A DNA stretch of 64,000 nucleotides from Pararhodobacter aggregans (GCF_003075525.1 NZ_QDDR01000009.1:124001-188000), one strand, 5' to 3'; counted from the first letter of the stretch, positions 26,616 through 36,221 are shown. The notes: generated by a model not told the origin, from the sequence alone. Numbers and translations are program-made.

Positions 26616-27447
26616 GCAGGTCGCGGTGATAGCGCCTGAGCAGCAAGAGGCCCAGCACCAGCGGGATCAGCGCCCAGGCCAGCACATAGGCGACCGAGAC
26701 ATAGGTCGGCTGATAGGTGGAATAGAACCCGGCCCGCATCATCCCGGTGATATGGATGGCGGGATTGTACCACAGCCATTCCTGCGCCCGCCGCGGCAGG
26801 TCGTCATAGAGGATGATAACCCCCGACATGATCATCAGCGGCGCATTCAGGATGCCCCAGAGGTTCGCCCAGATGGCGATCCGCTCGAACAGGTAGCAAT
26901 TGAGCGTGCCGATCCCCAGACCCAGCAGCGCCGCCAGCGCCATCGCCAGCACGATATCGCCCCAGTCGAGGATCAGCGACAGATCCAGCGCCACGATGAT
27001 CCCGGTCAGGATCAGCACCGCCACCACCACCGAGACCAGCGTGTTGAGGATGAGCCGCGCCAGGATCGCATCGGCCCAGGTCACGCCCGGATAGGTCAGC
27101 AGCGGGGCCGAGAAGGCCAGACTCTTGCCCACCATCATCGAATTGGACTGAAAGGTCTGATAGGCCAGAAGCCCGGTCGCCTTGAACAGAAGAAAGCTGG
27201 TGCCCAGCGCGGGCGTGCGGGCGATGAGCGAGAAGGCCAGGCCCAGCACGATGATCGTGGCCAGAGGTTGCAGGACCGCCCAGGCGAAGCCCCCGGGCGT
27301 GCGGCCGAAGCGGGTCGAGACCTCGCGCAGGATCAGGGCGGCGATGGTGCGCAGCGCCCGCTGGCGACGGTTCAGGCGGGCCTGCGGCAGCGCCCGCAGC
27401 CCGCCGTTGCGGTTATCGCCGACAATGAAGGGGGAGTCCGAGGCCAC
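26605..27447 (-). CDS. Polysaccharide ABC exporter permease (KpsM-like)
   Basis: This 280-residue integral membrane protein has about six transmembrane segments. The ABC-2 permease signature is visible: L-I-L-R-E-V-S-T-R-F-G near residue 40, followed by G-G-F-A-W-A-V-L-Q-P-L. It forms the channel through which undecaprenol-independent capsule or O-chain polymers cross the inner membrane, with the ATPase encoded at 28815. The start is a GTG with AGGAG about 6 bases upstream. It is divergent from the chain-export gene at 27528 with 80 bp between starts, an unusual split because kpsM and kpsT are normally adjacent. Confidence 0.9.
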   Translation of the reverse strand: MASDSPFIVGDNRNGGLRALPQARLNRRQRALRTIAALILREVSTRFGRTPGGFAWAVLQPLATIIVLGLAFSLIARTPALGTSFLLFKATGLLAYQTFQSNSMMVGKSLAFSAPLLTYPGVTWADAILARLILNTLVSVVVAVLILTGIIVALDLSLILDWGDIVLAMALAALLGLGIGTLNCYLFERIAIWANLWGILNAPLMIMSGVIILYDDLPRRAQEWLWYNPAIHITGMMRAGFYSTYQPTYVSVAYVLAWALIPLVLGLLLLRRYHRDLLTR

Positions 27448-27527
27448 GGCCTCTCCTACTGCTGGCCATTTCGGCCGCGACTATGTAGAAATCGACCGGC
27501 CAACGCAAACAGCACTTGGAGTTCCGG

Positions 27528-28811
27528 GTGGACAACCTCAGGCCTCGGCAACGGCAGGAAGCACGGCGCAAGGCCGAGGCCGCGGCGGCCGTGAGCGAGG
27601 CGCCCCCCCAGACCCGCACCGCCCGCGCGCCCCAGGCCGTCCCCGAGGCCGAGCTGCCGCAGGGCCCCTCGCCAGAGGTCCGCCCGCTGGTCGCCCCGGC
27701 CCGGTTCAGGCGGCGCCATCACGGGCTTTTTCTGTCCTTCGTGCTGCTGGTGATGCTGCCGACGGCGCTGGCGACGATCTACCTCTATCTGCTGGCCCGG
27801 GACCAATACGCCTCGACCACCGGCTTCACCGTCCGCAGCGAGGAATCGGCATCGGCATCGGATCTGATGGGCGGGCTCAGCGCTTTCGTCGGCGGCGGCA
27901 CCTCGTCGAACACGGATGTGCTCTTTGCCTTCATCCACAGCCAGCAGCTGGTCGAACGCGTGCAGGCCGAACTGGACTTCCGGGGGCATTACTCGGCCCA
28001 TTGGGACACCGACCCGGTCTTCTCGATCTGGCCCAGCGCCTCGATCGAGGATCTGGTCTGGTTCTGGAACCGGGTCGTCACCGTTTCCTACGACAAGAAC
28101 TCGGGCCTGATGGACGTGCAGGTCCGCGCCGGCGACGCCGAGACGGCGCGCCGCATCGCCCAGGTCGTCGTCGCCGAGAGCGAGGCGATGATAAACGCGC
28201 TGAACGAGCAGGCCCGCCGCGACAGCATGGCCAATGCCGAGCGCGACCTCGAAGAGGCCCTGACCCGTCTGCGCAGCGCGCGCGAGGATCTGGCGAGCTT
28301 CCGCGCCCGCACCCAGATCGTCGATCCCCAGGCCGATATCGAGGGTCGCATGGGCGTCATCAACGGCTTGCAGCAACAGCTGGCGCAGGCGCTGGTCGAT
28401 TACGACCTGCTGTTGCAGACGACCGCCGACAGCGACCCCCGCGTCCGCCAGGCCGAGCGCCGGATCGAGGTGATCCGCGAGCGTATCGGCGAGGAACGGC
28501 GCAATTTCGCCACCCAGGACGTGACCGTCTTCGACACCGATTATCCGCGGCTCATCGCCCAGTTCGAAAGCCTGATGGTCAACCAGGAATTCGCCGAGCG
28601 GACCTATACCGCGGCGCTGGCCGCTCTCGATGCCGCGCGTTCGAACGCCCAGCGCAAGAGCCTGTATCTGGCCACCTATGTCCGCCCGACGCTGGCCGAA
28701 CAGGCGGTCTATCCCCGGCGGCTGCAGGTCGTGCTGCTGACGCTGATGTTCCTGACGCTGGCCTGGTCGGCGCTGGCGCTGGTCTATTACAGCCTGCGAG
28801 ACCGGGGTTGA
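27528..28811 (+). CDS. Capsule export inner-membrane protein (KpsE/Wzz-like)
   Basis: The 427-residue polysaccharide co-polymerase/export protein has a Pro- and Arg-rich cytoplasmic N-terminus of about 60 residues, one membrane helix near 68-90, a long periplasmic coiled-coil part (heptads around residues 210-290), and a second helix near the C-terminus (L-M-F-L-T-L-A-W-S-A-L-A). It links the KpsMT transporter to the outer membrane exporter. The GTG at 27528 has GGAG at 27518-27521; a TTG at 27516 is less likely. The next gene (ATPase) starts 3 bases after the stop. Confidence 0.88.
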   Translation: MDNLRPRQRQEARRKAEAAAAVSEAPPQTRTARAPQAVPEAELPQGPSPEVRPLVAPARFRRRHHGLFLSFVLLVMLPTALATIYLYLLARDQYASTTGFTVRSEESASASDLMGGLSAFVGGGTSSNTDVLFAFIHSQQLVERVQAELDFRGHYSAHWDTDPVFSIWPSASIEDLVWFWNRVVTVSYDKNSGLMDVQVRAGDAETARRIAQVVVAESEAMINALNEQARRDSMANAERDLEEALTRLRSAREDLASFRARTQIVDPQADIEGRMGVINGLQQQLAQALVDYDLLLQTTADSDPRVRQAERRIEVIRERIGEERRNFATQDVTVFDTDYPRLIAQFESLMVNQEFAERTYTAALAALDAARSNAQRKSLYLATYVRPTLAEQAVYPRRLQVVLLTLMFLTLAWSALALVYYSLRDRG

Positions 28812-28814
28812 CCG

Positions 28815-29468
28815 GTGATCCAGTTCGACGATCTGTCCAAGGGGTTCTGGCTGCACAACGAATATTTCCCGGTGATCCAGCGCCTGAACCTGACGCTGCC
28901 GACCGGGCGCTCGCTGGCGCTTCTGGGCGGTAACGGGGCGGGGAAATCGACGCTGCTGCAACTGATCGCGGGGACGTTGCCGCCCGATACCGGACGGGTC
29001 TGGTCTGACGGCTCGATCTCGTGGCCGGTGGGCTTTGCGGGGTCGTTCCACCGCGACCTGACCGGGGCGCAGAACACCCGCTTCCTGGCGCGCGTCTACG
29101 GCGCCGATACCGACGAGCTGATGGATTTCGTCCAGGATTTCGCCGAGATCGGCAAGCATTTCCACATGCCGATCCGCACCTATTCCTCGGGCATGCGCTC
29201 GCGGCTGACCTTCGGCATCTCGATGGGCATCCCCTTCGACACCTATCTGGTGGACGAGGTGACCGCCGTCGGCGACGCCCGCTTCCGCCGCAAGAGCGCG
29301 GCCGTGTTCCGCGAGCGGATCCTCAATTCGAGCGCCATTCTGGTGAACCACAACCTCAACGAGTTGCGAGAATATTGCGACGCGGCCATCGTCCTGCACG
29401 AGGGGCAGCTCACGTTCTTTTCCGATCTGGACGAGGCCGTGAGCCGCCACCAATGGAACATGCGCTGA
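28815..29468 (+). CDS. Polysaccharide ABC exporter ATPase (KpsT-like)
   Basis: The 217-residue ABC ATPase powers export of the surface polysaccharide. Walker A G-G-N-G-A-G-K-S-T lies near residues 37-45, the signature segment Y-S-S-G-M-R-S-R-L near 124 (the form typical of KpsT/RfbB proteins rather than L-S-G-G-Q), and Walker B Y-L-V-D-E-V near 146. The start is GTG (28815), 3 bases after the previous stop. Its length is that of KpsT without the C-terminal carbohydrate-binding extension seen in some O-antigen exporters. It pairs with the permease at 26605-27447. Confidence 0.93.
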   Translation: MIQFDDLSKGFWLHNEYFPVIQRLNLTLPTGRSLALLGGNGAGKSTLLQLIAGTLPPDTGRVWSDGSISWPVGFAGSFHRDLTGAQNTRFLARVYGADTDELMDFVQDFAEIGKHFHMPIRTYSSGMRSRLTFGISMGIPFDTYLVDEVTAVGDARFRRKSAAVFRERILNSSAILVNHNLNELREYCDAAIVLHEGQLTFFSDLDEAVSRHQWNMR

Positions 29469-29492
29469 GCGCGCCGGGGGAGTGAGACGAGA

Positions 29493-30578
29493 ATGGCGCG
29501 TGAACTGATCCTGCACATCGGGCATTTCAAGACCGGCACCACGGCCTTGCAGATGTACCTCGATTACAACCGCGACCTGCTGGCCGAGGCGGGGCTGCAT
29601 TACGCCACCCAGACCCGCAAACACGCCAAGCATTCGGCGCTGGCCTTCTCGCTTCTGCGCCGGGCGGGGGTGAGCGAACTGATGCACGGATACTCCAGCC
29701 CGCACCCGCCCGCCAGGATCTGGCAGGCGCTTTTCGACGAGGTCCGCGCTTTGCCCGACGGCCAGTCGATGCTGGTCAGCAGCGAGGAATTCATCCGCCT
29801 CGGCGCCCATCCCGACGCCGCAGCCCTCCTGCGCAAGCAGATCAACCAGGCCTCCGACCTGCGGTTCCGGGTGATCGCCTATCTCAGGCCGCCGCAGGCG
29901 CATCTGCAAAGCTGGTACAACCAGCTGGTGAAAATGGGCATCCCGGTCGGCAGCTTCACCACCGCCCTCTGTTCGCAGATCGAGGCGGTACACTGGGATT
30001 ACGCGCTGGCGCTGAAACCATGGGTCGAGATCTTCGGCGCCGAGGCGGTGATCCTGCGCACCTATGGCCCCGCCCTGCGCGAGGGCGATGCGCTTTACGC
30101 CGATTTCCTCGGCGCCCTCGGCTTCCCGCTTCCGGCAGAGGCCGAACCGATGCCCGGCGATCCCAACCGGCGGATCGACCCGCGGCGGCTGGCCTATCAC
30201 CGCGGCCTGAACCGGGTCGACCTGCCGCGCCACGTGCGCGAGCTGATGAACGCCCATGCCCAGGCCAGCCTGGACAGCGACGATGGCGAAGGGCCGCGCC
30301 GGGCGCTGACCACGATCCGTGACGAGGCGCGGCAGGGGATCGAGGCGGTCGCCGCCCTGCCCGGCGCGGCGCTGGACCTCGAGGCGATGCTGGCCGCCCT
30401 GCCCGCCCTGCCCGAGGGTCCGGCGCAGGACCTCGATGCGCTGATCGCCCTGATGGCGGGCGAGATCGGGCGGCTCAGGGCGCATGTCGTCTCGCTGTCG
30501 GGCCGGATCGGCGTGCTGGAGGAAGCCGCGCGCCGCGACGAAACGCCGGATCCGCCCCCGCAGGACCCCGCCGCGTGA
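29493..30578 (+). CDS. Sulfotransferase-like protein, 361 aa
   Basis: The N-terminus L-I-L-H-I-G-H-F-K-T-G-T-T-A-L-Q is the 5'-phosphosulfate-binding P-loop of PAPS-dependent sulfotransferases. A second expected element lies in V-I-A-Y-L-R-P-P-Q near residue 127. The C-terminal 110 residues are helical and predicted to be coiled. Such proteins put sulfate on sugar hydroxyls. It follows the ABC ATPase by 24 bases and ends with a 4-base overlap with the GT4 gene, so it belongs to the export operon. Whether the substrate is the exported glycan is inference. Confidence 0.78.
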   Translation: MARELILHIGHFKTGTTALQMYLDYNRDLLAEAGLHYATQTRKHAKHSALAFSLLRRAGVSELMHGYSSPHPPARIWQALFDEVRALPDGQSMLVSSEEFIRLGAHPDAAALLRKQINQASDLRFRVIAYLRPPQAHLQSWYNQLVKMGIPVGSFTTALCSQIEAVHWDYALALKPWVEIFGAEAVILRTYGPALREGDALYADFLGALGFPLPAEAEPMPGDPNRRIDPRRLAYHRGLNRVDLPRHVRELMNAHAQASLDSDDGEGPRRALTTIRDEARQGIEAVAALPGAALDLEAMLAALPALPEGPAQDLDALIALMAGEIGRLRAHVVSLSGRIGVLEEAARRDETPDPPPQDPAA

Positions 30579-32047
30579 GGATCCTCTACGTCAACTGGGT
30601 CGATTACCACGATGCCGAAGGGCGCGGTGGCGGCGTCAGCGTTTATCAGCGCAACCTGATCGCCGCGCTCGGCGCCCGCCCCGGGGTCGAAACCGCGTTC
30701 CTCTGCTCCGGGATCGCCCATGACCTGACCCGACGGACGCCGCATGTGGTAACGCTCGACGCCGGGAAAAGCCCGCGCTACGCGCTGGTGAATTCGGGCC
30801 TCATTGCCCCCTCGCATGCCGATTTCGCGGGCGCGGCGCAGCTGGACCATGCCGAGACCGAAGGCGCCTTCGCCGATTTCGTCGACCGGACCGGCCCCTG
30901 GGACGTGATCCATTTCAACAACCTCGAAGGGCTGCCGGCCAATATCCTCGCCCTGCACCCGCGCTGGCCGCAGACGCGCTTCGTGCTGTCCCTGCACAAT
31001 TACTATCCGTTCTGTCCGCAGGTGAACCTGTGGTTCGCCGAGCGCGAGACCTGCGCCGATTTCCACGCCGGGGCGAAATGCGCCCGCTGCCTGCCGGCAC
31101 CGCCGCAGCCGCGCCCGGTGCGGCTGGCCTATGCCTTTGCCTGGAGCCTGTCGCGTCGCGGCCTCGGCCCCGGCACCGCGTTCTACGACCGGCTGTTCCG
31201 CCCCGGCATGAGCCACGCCTGGCGGCTGGCCCGCAGGGTGTCGAGGCGGCGTCGCGGCCTCGAAAAGACCGCCCCGCCCCCGGCCATCGCCCACCAGCCG
31301 CAGGGCCAGTCGGGCGAGCCCTTTGCCCGGCGCCGGGCGCGGATGGTGGCGCTGATAAATGCGCATTGCGACGCGGTGCTCTGCGTCTCGGACCGGGTGC
31401 GGCAGATCGCCTTGAGCCATGGCATCCATGCCGAGCGGCTGCAAACCCGCTATATCGGCACCGCCGCGGCCGACCAGTGGCGGACCAGCCTGCCAAGGCC
31501 CGGGTTTCTGGCCCCGGACGGCACGCTGCATCTGGCCTATCTGGGCTATATGCGGCGCGACAAGGGCTTCCATTTCCTGATGCGCGCTCTCGCAGCGCTG
31601 CCCGAGGCGCAGGCAAGGCGGATCCGCCTGACCGTCGCCGCGCGGGCGGGCGATGGCGAGGCGATGGCGGCGCTGAAGGCGCTGCGCCCGCATCTGGCCG
31701 AGGTCCGTCATGTCGACGGCTACGCCCATGACGACCTGCCCGCGCTTCTGGCCGATGTCGCGCTGGGGATCGTGCCGGTGCAATGGGAAGACAACCTGCC
31801 GCAGGTCGCGCTGGAGATGCACGCCCGCCATATCCCGCTCATCACCTCGGACCGGGGCGGCGCGCAGGAACTGGGCCGCGCCCCCGCCTTCGTCTTCCGC
31901 GCCGAGGATGTGCAGGACCTGCACCGCGTCCTGCGCCGGGTGCTGGAGGGCGCGCTCCAGCCCGCCGAGTACTGGGCCCGCGCCCGGCCGCCGACCGGCA
32001 TGGCCGAGCATCTGGACGCGCTGCTGGGGATCTACGCCGGGGGTTGA
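30575..32047 (+). CDS. Family 4 glycosyltransferase
   Basis: The 490-residue GT-B enzyme starts at a GTG overlapping the previous stop by 4 bases. The N-terminal acceptor domain has G-R-G-G-G-V-S-V-Y-Q-R-N-L near residue 18. The C-terminal nucleotide-sugar domain begins with L-A-Y-L-G-Y-M-R-R-D-K-G-F near 320 and contains W-E-D-N-L-P-Q-V-A-L-E-M near 405, the E-x7-E type element of GT4. An insertion of about 100 residues with several cysteines (near 155-175) separates the halves. It should add a sugar to the surface polysaccharide. Its 3' end overlaps the converging galectin/GT gene by 16 bases. Confidence 0.88.
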   Translation: MRILYVNWVDYHDAEGRGGGVSVYQRNLIAALGARPGVETAFLCSGIAHDLTRRTPHVVTLDAGKSPRYALVNSGLIAPSHADFAGAAQLDHAETEGAFADFVDRTGPWDVIHFNNLEGLPANILALHPRWPQTRFVLSLHNYYPFCPQVNLWFAERETCADFHAGAKCARCLPAPPQPRPVRLAYAFAWSLSRRGLGPGTAFYDRLFRPGMSHAWRLARRVSRRRRGLEKTAPPPAIAHQPQGQSGEPFARRRARMVALINAHCDAVLCVSDRVRQIALSHGIHAERLQTRYIGTAAADQWRTSLPRPGFLAPDGTLHLAYLGYMRRDKGFHFLMRALAALPEAQARRIRLTVAARAGDGEAMAALKALRPHLAEVRHVDGYAHDDLPALLADVALGIVPVQWEDNLPQVALEMHARHIPLITSDRGGAQELGRAPAFVFRAEDVQDLHRVLRRVLEGALQPAEYWARARPPTGMAEHLDALLGIYAGG

Positions 32048-35000
32048 GCCCGCGTCAGAAGCCGCCGCACGAACGGCGCCTGATCCCAGGGGACCGAGAC
32101 CGCCGGATCGTGGATCACGTCGCGCCCCTCGCTCACCACCGCCAGATACTTCCGGTATTCCTCGGCATTGTTGAAATGCTGGCGCCGGGCGACCTCGGTC
32201 AGGGCCTTGGCGTGGAAGGCGGCGTTGTACTTGAAATGGGCGAAGAGCAGGTCGCGCGGGGCCAGCCGCGCATCCGCCACGAAATGCAGCCCGGCCGAGA
32301 GCCGCATCCACGGCCGGTACTTCAACAGCGCGATCTTCTGCGCCACGAACAGGTCCGAGCGCGAGCCCGGGATCAGCCGGTGCCTGAGCGCGCTGGTCCA
32401 GACCGGCGCGTCGGAATAGGGCCCCTGCCCGCCGGTCACCGCCAGAAAGGGCTCGCGGTCGACGAAACCCGCCTGGGCGAAGGGCGGCGCCGCCACGAAA
32501 TCAGCCTTCGAGAGCGGGCCCTCGGGATACATGTCCAGCATGAAAAGCCGCGCGGCATCGGCGCCCCGGAAGGCCGGCGATCCGACCAGCCCGGGCAGAT
32601 CGCCGGTCAGATCCGCATTCAGCACCAGAAGCTCGTCCAGATCGGCGACCAGCGACCAGCGGTTCACCCGCAGATTGGCCAGCAGCGCCTGTTGCCAGGC
32701 CACCCCGTATTGCGATTCCGCATAGGGTGTATCGACCGAGAACAGCGCCACATCGGGCTGTTCGACCAGATAGTCGAAACTGCCGTCGTCCGAGCCGTTG
32801 TCGACCATCAGGAAGCCCTGCACCCCCAGTGCGCGGTAATGCTCCAGAAACCGGGGCAGCATGAACAGCTCGTTCCTCAGGCAGGACACCACCGCCACCG
32901 GCGCCGCATTGACCCGCGCCAGCTTTTCCGGGGCCGAGATCAGGTCCAGCGTGTTCGACGCCCAGCCCTGCCGCACCGGCTGATAGCTGGGCCAGATCTT
33001 GGCCTGCACCGGCCGGGGCTGCGCGAGGCCCGCCAGAACCTCGGCCATCTTCTCGGGCCCGTCGAGATGGGCCAGCTTCATGCCCGATCCCCTGAACGGC
33101 AAGAACCCGTTGTCCCAAAGCGAGACCAGCGGCCCGCCCGGCCGCGTCCGGCGCAGCAGCGCCACGCGGTAGTCGGTGTTGTCGACGGCGATCCGGGCGG
33201 TCGCCAGCAGGTCGCCGACCAGCTTGTCCTCCATGAAGGAGACGTTCATCAACGCCCGCCCCTCGGGCCGCTCGCTGGCCTCGACCAGTGCCTGAAGCGC
33301 GATGCGCGACAGCGCATAGCCCGAGCCGCCATCGGCATAGGTCGAGGGCTCGGGGGATTTGTCCAGCTCCATCCGGGCGCGGCGGCTGCGCGCCTTGGGC
33401 TGATGCCAGGCCCGGTCCATCTGCCCGCGCCGCCGGGTCAGGCTGCGGCCGTAGTAATGCGTCGACCGGTGCGCCAGATCGCCGAACCAGGCTTCCGGGT
33501 CCAGGAAGCAATCGTCGTCCACCTTCACCAGATGGGCGAAATCGGTGTGGTCCAGAACCCAGCGCGCCATGGCCAGGGTCTTTTGCGGCAGGGATTCGTA
33601 ATCGTCGGGCGCGTCGAGATAGACGACATCCCCCTCGCGCCGCCCGTCGCCGCCGCCGACGAAGATCAGGCAGGGCACGCCCATCCGGGCCAGCAGCGGC
33701 AGCCAGGTCTCGCGGATCGCGCGGACCCGCGTCTCCAGATAGGGCTGGCAGGTGTAAAGACCCAGAAGCGTGTCCTGCAAGGGATGCGCCCGGGCGCTCA
33801 GGTCGGCCGCGCGATCCTCATGCGGGGGGCGCGGGCCGGGGGCCAGCAGCGGCTCCAGCGCCCGGGCCAGCGCCGCCACCTCGGGCAGGGCGCCATGGGC
33901 GCGGGTCAGCGCATCAAGCGCGAGCCGCGGCGCGGGGGCGGTGAAAAGCGCGGCGGCGGTGGCGGGGTCGTTTGCCAGCGCCGGCAGCCTGGCCACGAGT
34001 TGCGCGACCAGCGGCGCGCCCTCTGCCGCCCGCCCCCGGTCGCAGAGCCCGCGCAGCAGGGCCAGCGGCAGGGCGATCCCCATGAAGCGGCTATAGGCCG
34101 AGCCCATGGCATGCGCGCCCCTGAGGAACCGCGCCATCGCCGCCGCATCCGCCCCTTCCAGCAACGCCGTCGCCTCGCCCAGCATCTGCCCCAGCGTGCC
34201 GGCGAAGGGATTGCGCGGCATCGCGGTGAAACTGGCGGCAATCGCCTCGGCGACCCCCTCCAGCCCGGCGGCGTCGAGCGTCTCGGCATTGCCCGGGAAG
34301 CTGAGATGGCGCAGCAGCGCCTCGTCGGGATCGAAACCCGCGACCAGCGGCGCAAGGGGGCGGGTGCGGTCCCCGGCAGGCAGGCCCAAGGGCCCGAACA
34401 GCTCGCGCCGGAAACGGGGCAGGTCGGGGCAGCCAAGCTGCCGGAACAGGTCCAGATCCTGCGCCAGCGATGCCTCGTCGCGCGTCTCGGCCTCCAGCGC
34501 GGCACGGATCCGGGCGAAGGCCGCGCGCACCGGCAGCAGCTGGCGGGGCGGGACCCAGCCTTGGGCGATCTCACCCTCGACCAGATCCCAGAAGCCGGGG
34601 GTCAGCCCATAGGCCTGCATCGCCGTCCAGATGGCTTTCTGGCGGACATCCCCGGGCAGCGTCTCGGCCTGCCGCAGGATGACCAGCACCGCGCGGATCA
34701 GACGGCGGCAGGCGCCCCGCCCCCAATAGGTCTGCGCCCGGGCCGCCACCAGATCGAGCCCCGCCTTCAGCATGTCCGTCCGCTGCCAGTCGAGGGGGCG
34801 CGCGCCGTCCAGCCCCGGCGCCGCCAGCGCCGCCTGTTCCAGCACCCAGCCCAGCACCGGGGTCGGCAGCCAGACCGCCCGTTCCGGCGCCAGATCCCAG
34901 AGCGTCCGGGCGATGGAATCGAACCGCGCCTCGGCATAATCGAGGCTCAGCAGCAGCCCCCGCATGTAGTGATTGCCCGGATCCGGCACCTCGGGCGGCG

Positions 35001-36153
35001 GGATCGCCCGGTCGCGGCGCAGGCGCAGCAGGTCCTCCAGCCGGTCGGCCAGCGTGAACCATTCGATCAGCCGCTCGAAAAGCGCGGTCCGCTCGCCCGG
35101 CCGACCCAGCGCCGCCAGCTCCCGCGCGACGAGGGCCAGCGGATCGCCCGCAGGATCCGCCCGCATCGCCGCGGTGAAGCGGTCGGCGGCCTCTTCGGCG
35201 GGGCGAAGCGGCAGCGCAGGCGGCGGGGGCGTGAAGGCCCGCGGGGGCTCGCCTCCCCCGGCCAGGAAATCGCCCAGCCCGAAGCGGCCCGCGGCATGGG
35301 CCAGATGGTGATAGGCCTCGGGCGTCAGATCCGCCGCGAGCCCGGCGTGGCGGGCGTGTTCGATGGCCTGAATGGCCACCTTGTCGTCGCCTTCCAGCAC
35401 CCCAGACAGCGCCAACCGCTCGATCCGCGCCACCAGCCCGGCACGCTCCAGCCGCAAGCTGCCCAGCGCGCGGCCCCCGTCGTCGGCCAGCGTCATCTCC
35501 AGCGCCGTAACGCCGCCCGCCCAGAGCCAGCCGGGCAGCACCGCCACCATCGCGTGCTCATGCGCGCCATCCGGCAGCAGATAGGGCAATGCCATCAGCG
35601 CCGCGGGAACCTCTGCCTCCTGCCCGGCGACGCGCAGCACGCCGGTGGCCGAGGTCCCGGCCCCCACGCCCCGGCGGATCACCTCCAACGCATCGCTCAG
35701 CGCGATCTCGTCCACCGGGGGGGCGCCGTGCTGGGCGCGGTCGACGAGGACGCTGTTCCAGACCATATCGCCCTGCACATCGACATGGGCGATGCGGCCG
35801 AGGCCGGGAAAGCCGCGCCTGAGGCCATAGCGGCCGGTCGGATCGACGCGGGGAAAGCCGTCGAAACTGCCGATGGAAACCCCGTTGACACTGACCGACA
35901 CGCGGCCCGCGGCAAAGACCACCTCGACCGGCACCGTTTCCCTGCCGAACCGCATCGGTGTGCGGATCTCGCGCCGCCAGCCCTTCGGATCCTGCCGGTT
36001 GACCACGACCAGCGCCTCGTCGCGCCGGACCGAGAGGTGAAAGGGAATCGAGCGCCAGTCCTCTGCGTGGAAATTGACGTTGAGGACCGATCCCCAGACG
36101 AAATCGGCCTGACAGCGGAACCGGGCACCTCCGGCGGTTTTGAACGAGAACAT
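32032..36153 (-). CDS. Galectin-like / GT31 / GT2 (GT92-like) fusion protein, 1373 aa
   Basis: Residues 1-135 form a galectin-like lectin domain. H39-x-S41-x-R43, N52, W59, E62 and R64 line up with the sugar-binding residues of galectins (H-x-N-x-R, N, W-x-x-E-x-R); only the usual N is S. Residues 150-780 are mostly helical, with no family recognised. Residues 795-1000 match GT31 beta-1,3-galactosyltransferases: R-A-I-R-E-T-W near 811, D879-D880-D881, the Y-A-D-G-G-S-G-Y-A-L-S segment, and E975-D976-x3-G980. Residues 1085-1330 are a second GT-A domain (V-D-N-G-S-D-D-G-S near 1117, D1171-L-D1173-E) like GT92/Glyco_tranf_2_4. No signal peptide or membrane segment is seen. It probably adds two linkages to a galactose-rich glycan. 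Confidence 0.85.
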   Translation of the reverse strand: MFSFKTAGGARFRCQADFVWGSVLNVNFHAEDWRSIPFHLSVRRDEALVVVNRQDPKGWRREIRTPMRFGRETVPVEVVFAAGRVSVSVNGVSIGSFDGFPRVDPTGRYGLRRGFPGLGRIAHVDVQGDMVWNSVLVDRAQHGAPPVDEIALSDALEVIRRGVGAGTSATGVLRVAGQEAEVPAALMALPYLLPDGAHEHAMVAVLPGWLWAGGVTALEMTLADDGGRALGSLRLERAGLVARIERLALSGVLEGDDKVAIQAIEHARHAGLAADLTPEAYHHLAHAAGRFGLGDFLAGGGEPPRAFTPPPPALPLRPAEEAADRFTAAMRADPAGDPLALVARELAALGRPGERTALFERLIEWFTLADRLEDLLRLRRDRAIPPPEVPDPGNHYMRGLLLSLDYAEARFDSIARTLWDLAPERAVWLPTPVLGWVLEQAALAAPGLDGARPLDWQRTDMLKAGLDLVAARAQTYWGRGACRRLIRAVLVILRQAETLPGDVRQKAIWTAMQAYGLTPGFWDLVEGEIAQGWVPPRQLLPVRAAFARIRAALEAETRDEASLAQDLDLFRQLGCPDLPRFRRELFGPLGLPAGDRTRPLAPLVAGFDPDEALLRHLSFPGNAETLDAAGLEGVAEAIAASFTAMPRNPFAGTLGQMLGEATALLEGADAAAMARFLRGAHAMGSAYSRFMGIALPLALLRGLCDRGRAAEGAPLVAQLVARLPALANDPATAAALFTAPAPRLALDALTRAHGALPEVAALARALEPLLAPGPRPPHEDRAADLSARAHPLQDTLLGLYTCQPYLETRVRAIRETWLPLLARMGVPCLIFVGGGDGRREGDVVYLDAPDDYESLPQKTLAMARWVLDHTDFAHLVKVDDDCFLDPEAWFGDLAHRSTHYYGRSLTRRRGQMDRAWHQPKARSRRARMELDKSPEPSTYADGGSGYALSRIALQALVEASERPEGRALMNVSFMEDKLVGDLLATARIAVDNTDYRVALLRRTRPGGPLVSLWDNGFLPFRGSGMKLAHLDGPEKMAEVLAGLAQPRPVQAKIWPSYQPVRQGWASNTLDLISAPEKLARVNAAPVAVVSCLRNELFMLPRFLEHYRALGVQGFLMVDNGSDDGSFDYLVEQPDVALFSVDTPYAESQYGVAWQQALLANLRVNRWSLVADLDELLVLNADLTGDLPGLVGSPAFRGADAARLFMLDMYPEGPLSKADFVAAPPFAQAGFVDREPFLAVTGGQGPYSDAPVWTSALRHRLIPGSRSDLFVAQKIALLKYRPWMRLSAGLHFVADARLAPRDLLFAHFKYNAAFHAKALTEVARRQHFNNAEEYRKYLAVVSEGRDVIHDPAVSVPWDQAPFVRRLLTRAQPPA

Positions 36154-36221
36154 GACCGGACCCAGACCCTTTCGGCAACCCCGTGCTTATCGCAAGCCCG
36201 GGGTGTCGTTTCAACAAAACC

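Noticed and set aside
27456-30485. A 1009-codon open frame on the minus strand opposite the KpsE, KpsT and sulfotransferase genes
   Set aside because: The plus-strand genes have Walker and PAPS motifs; the antisense frame has none and is low-complexity.
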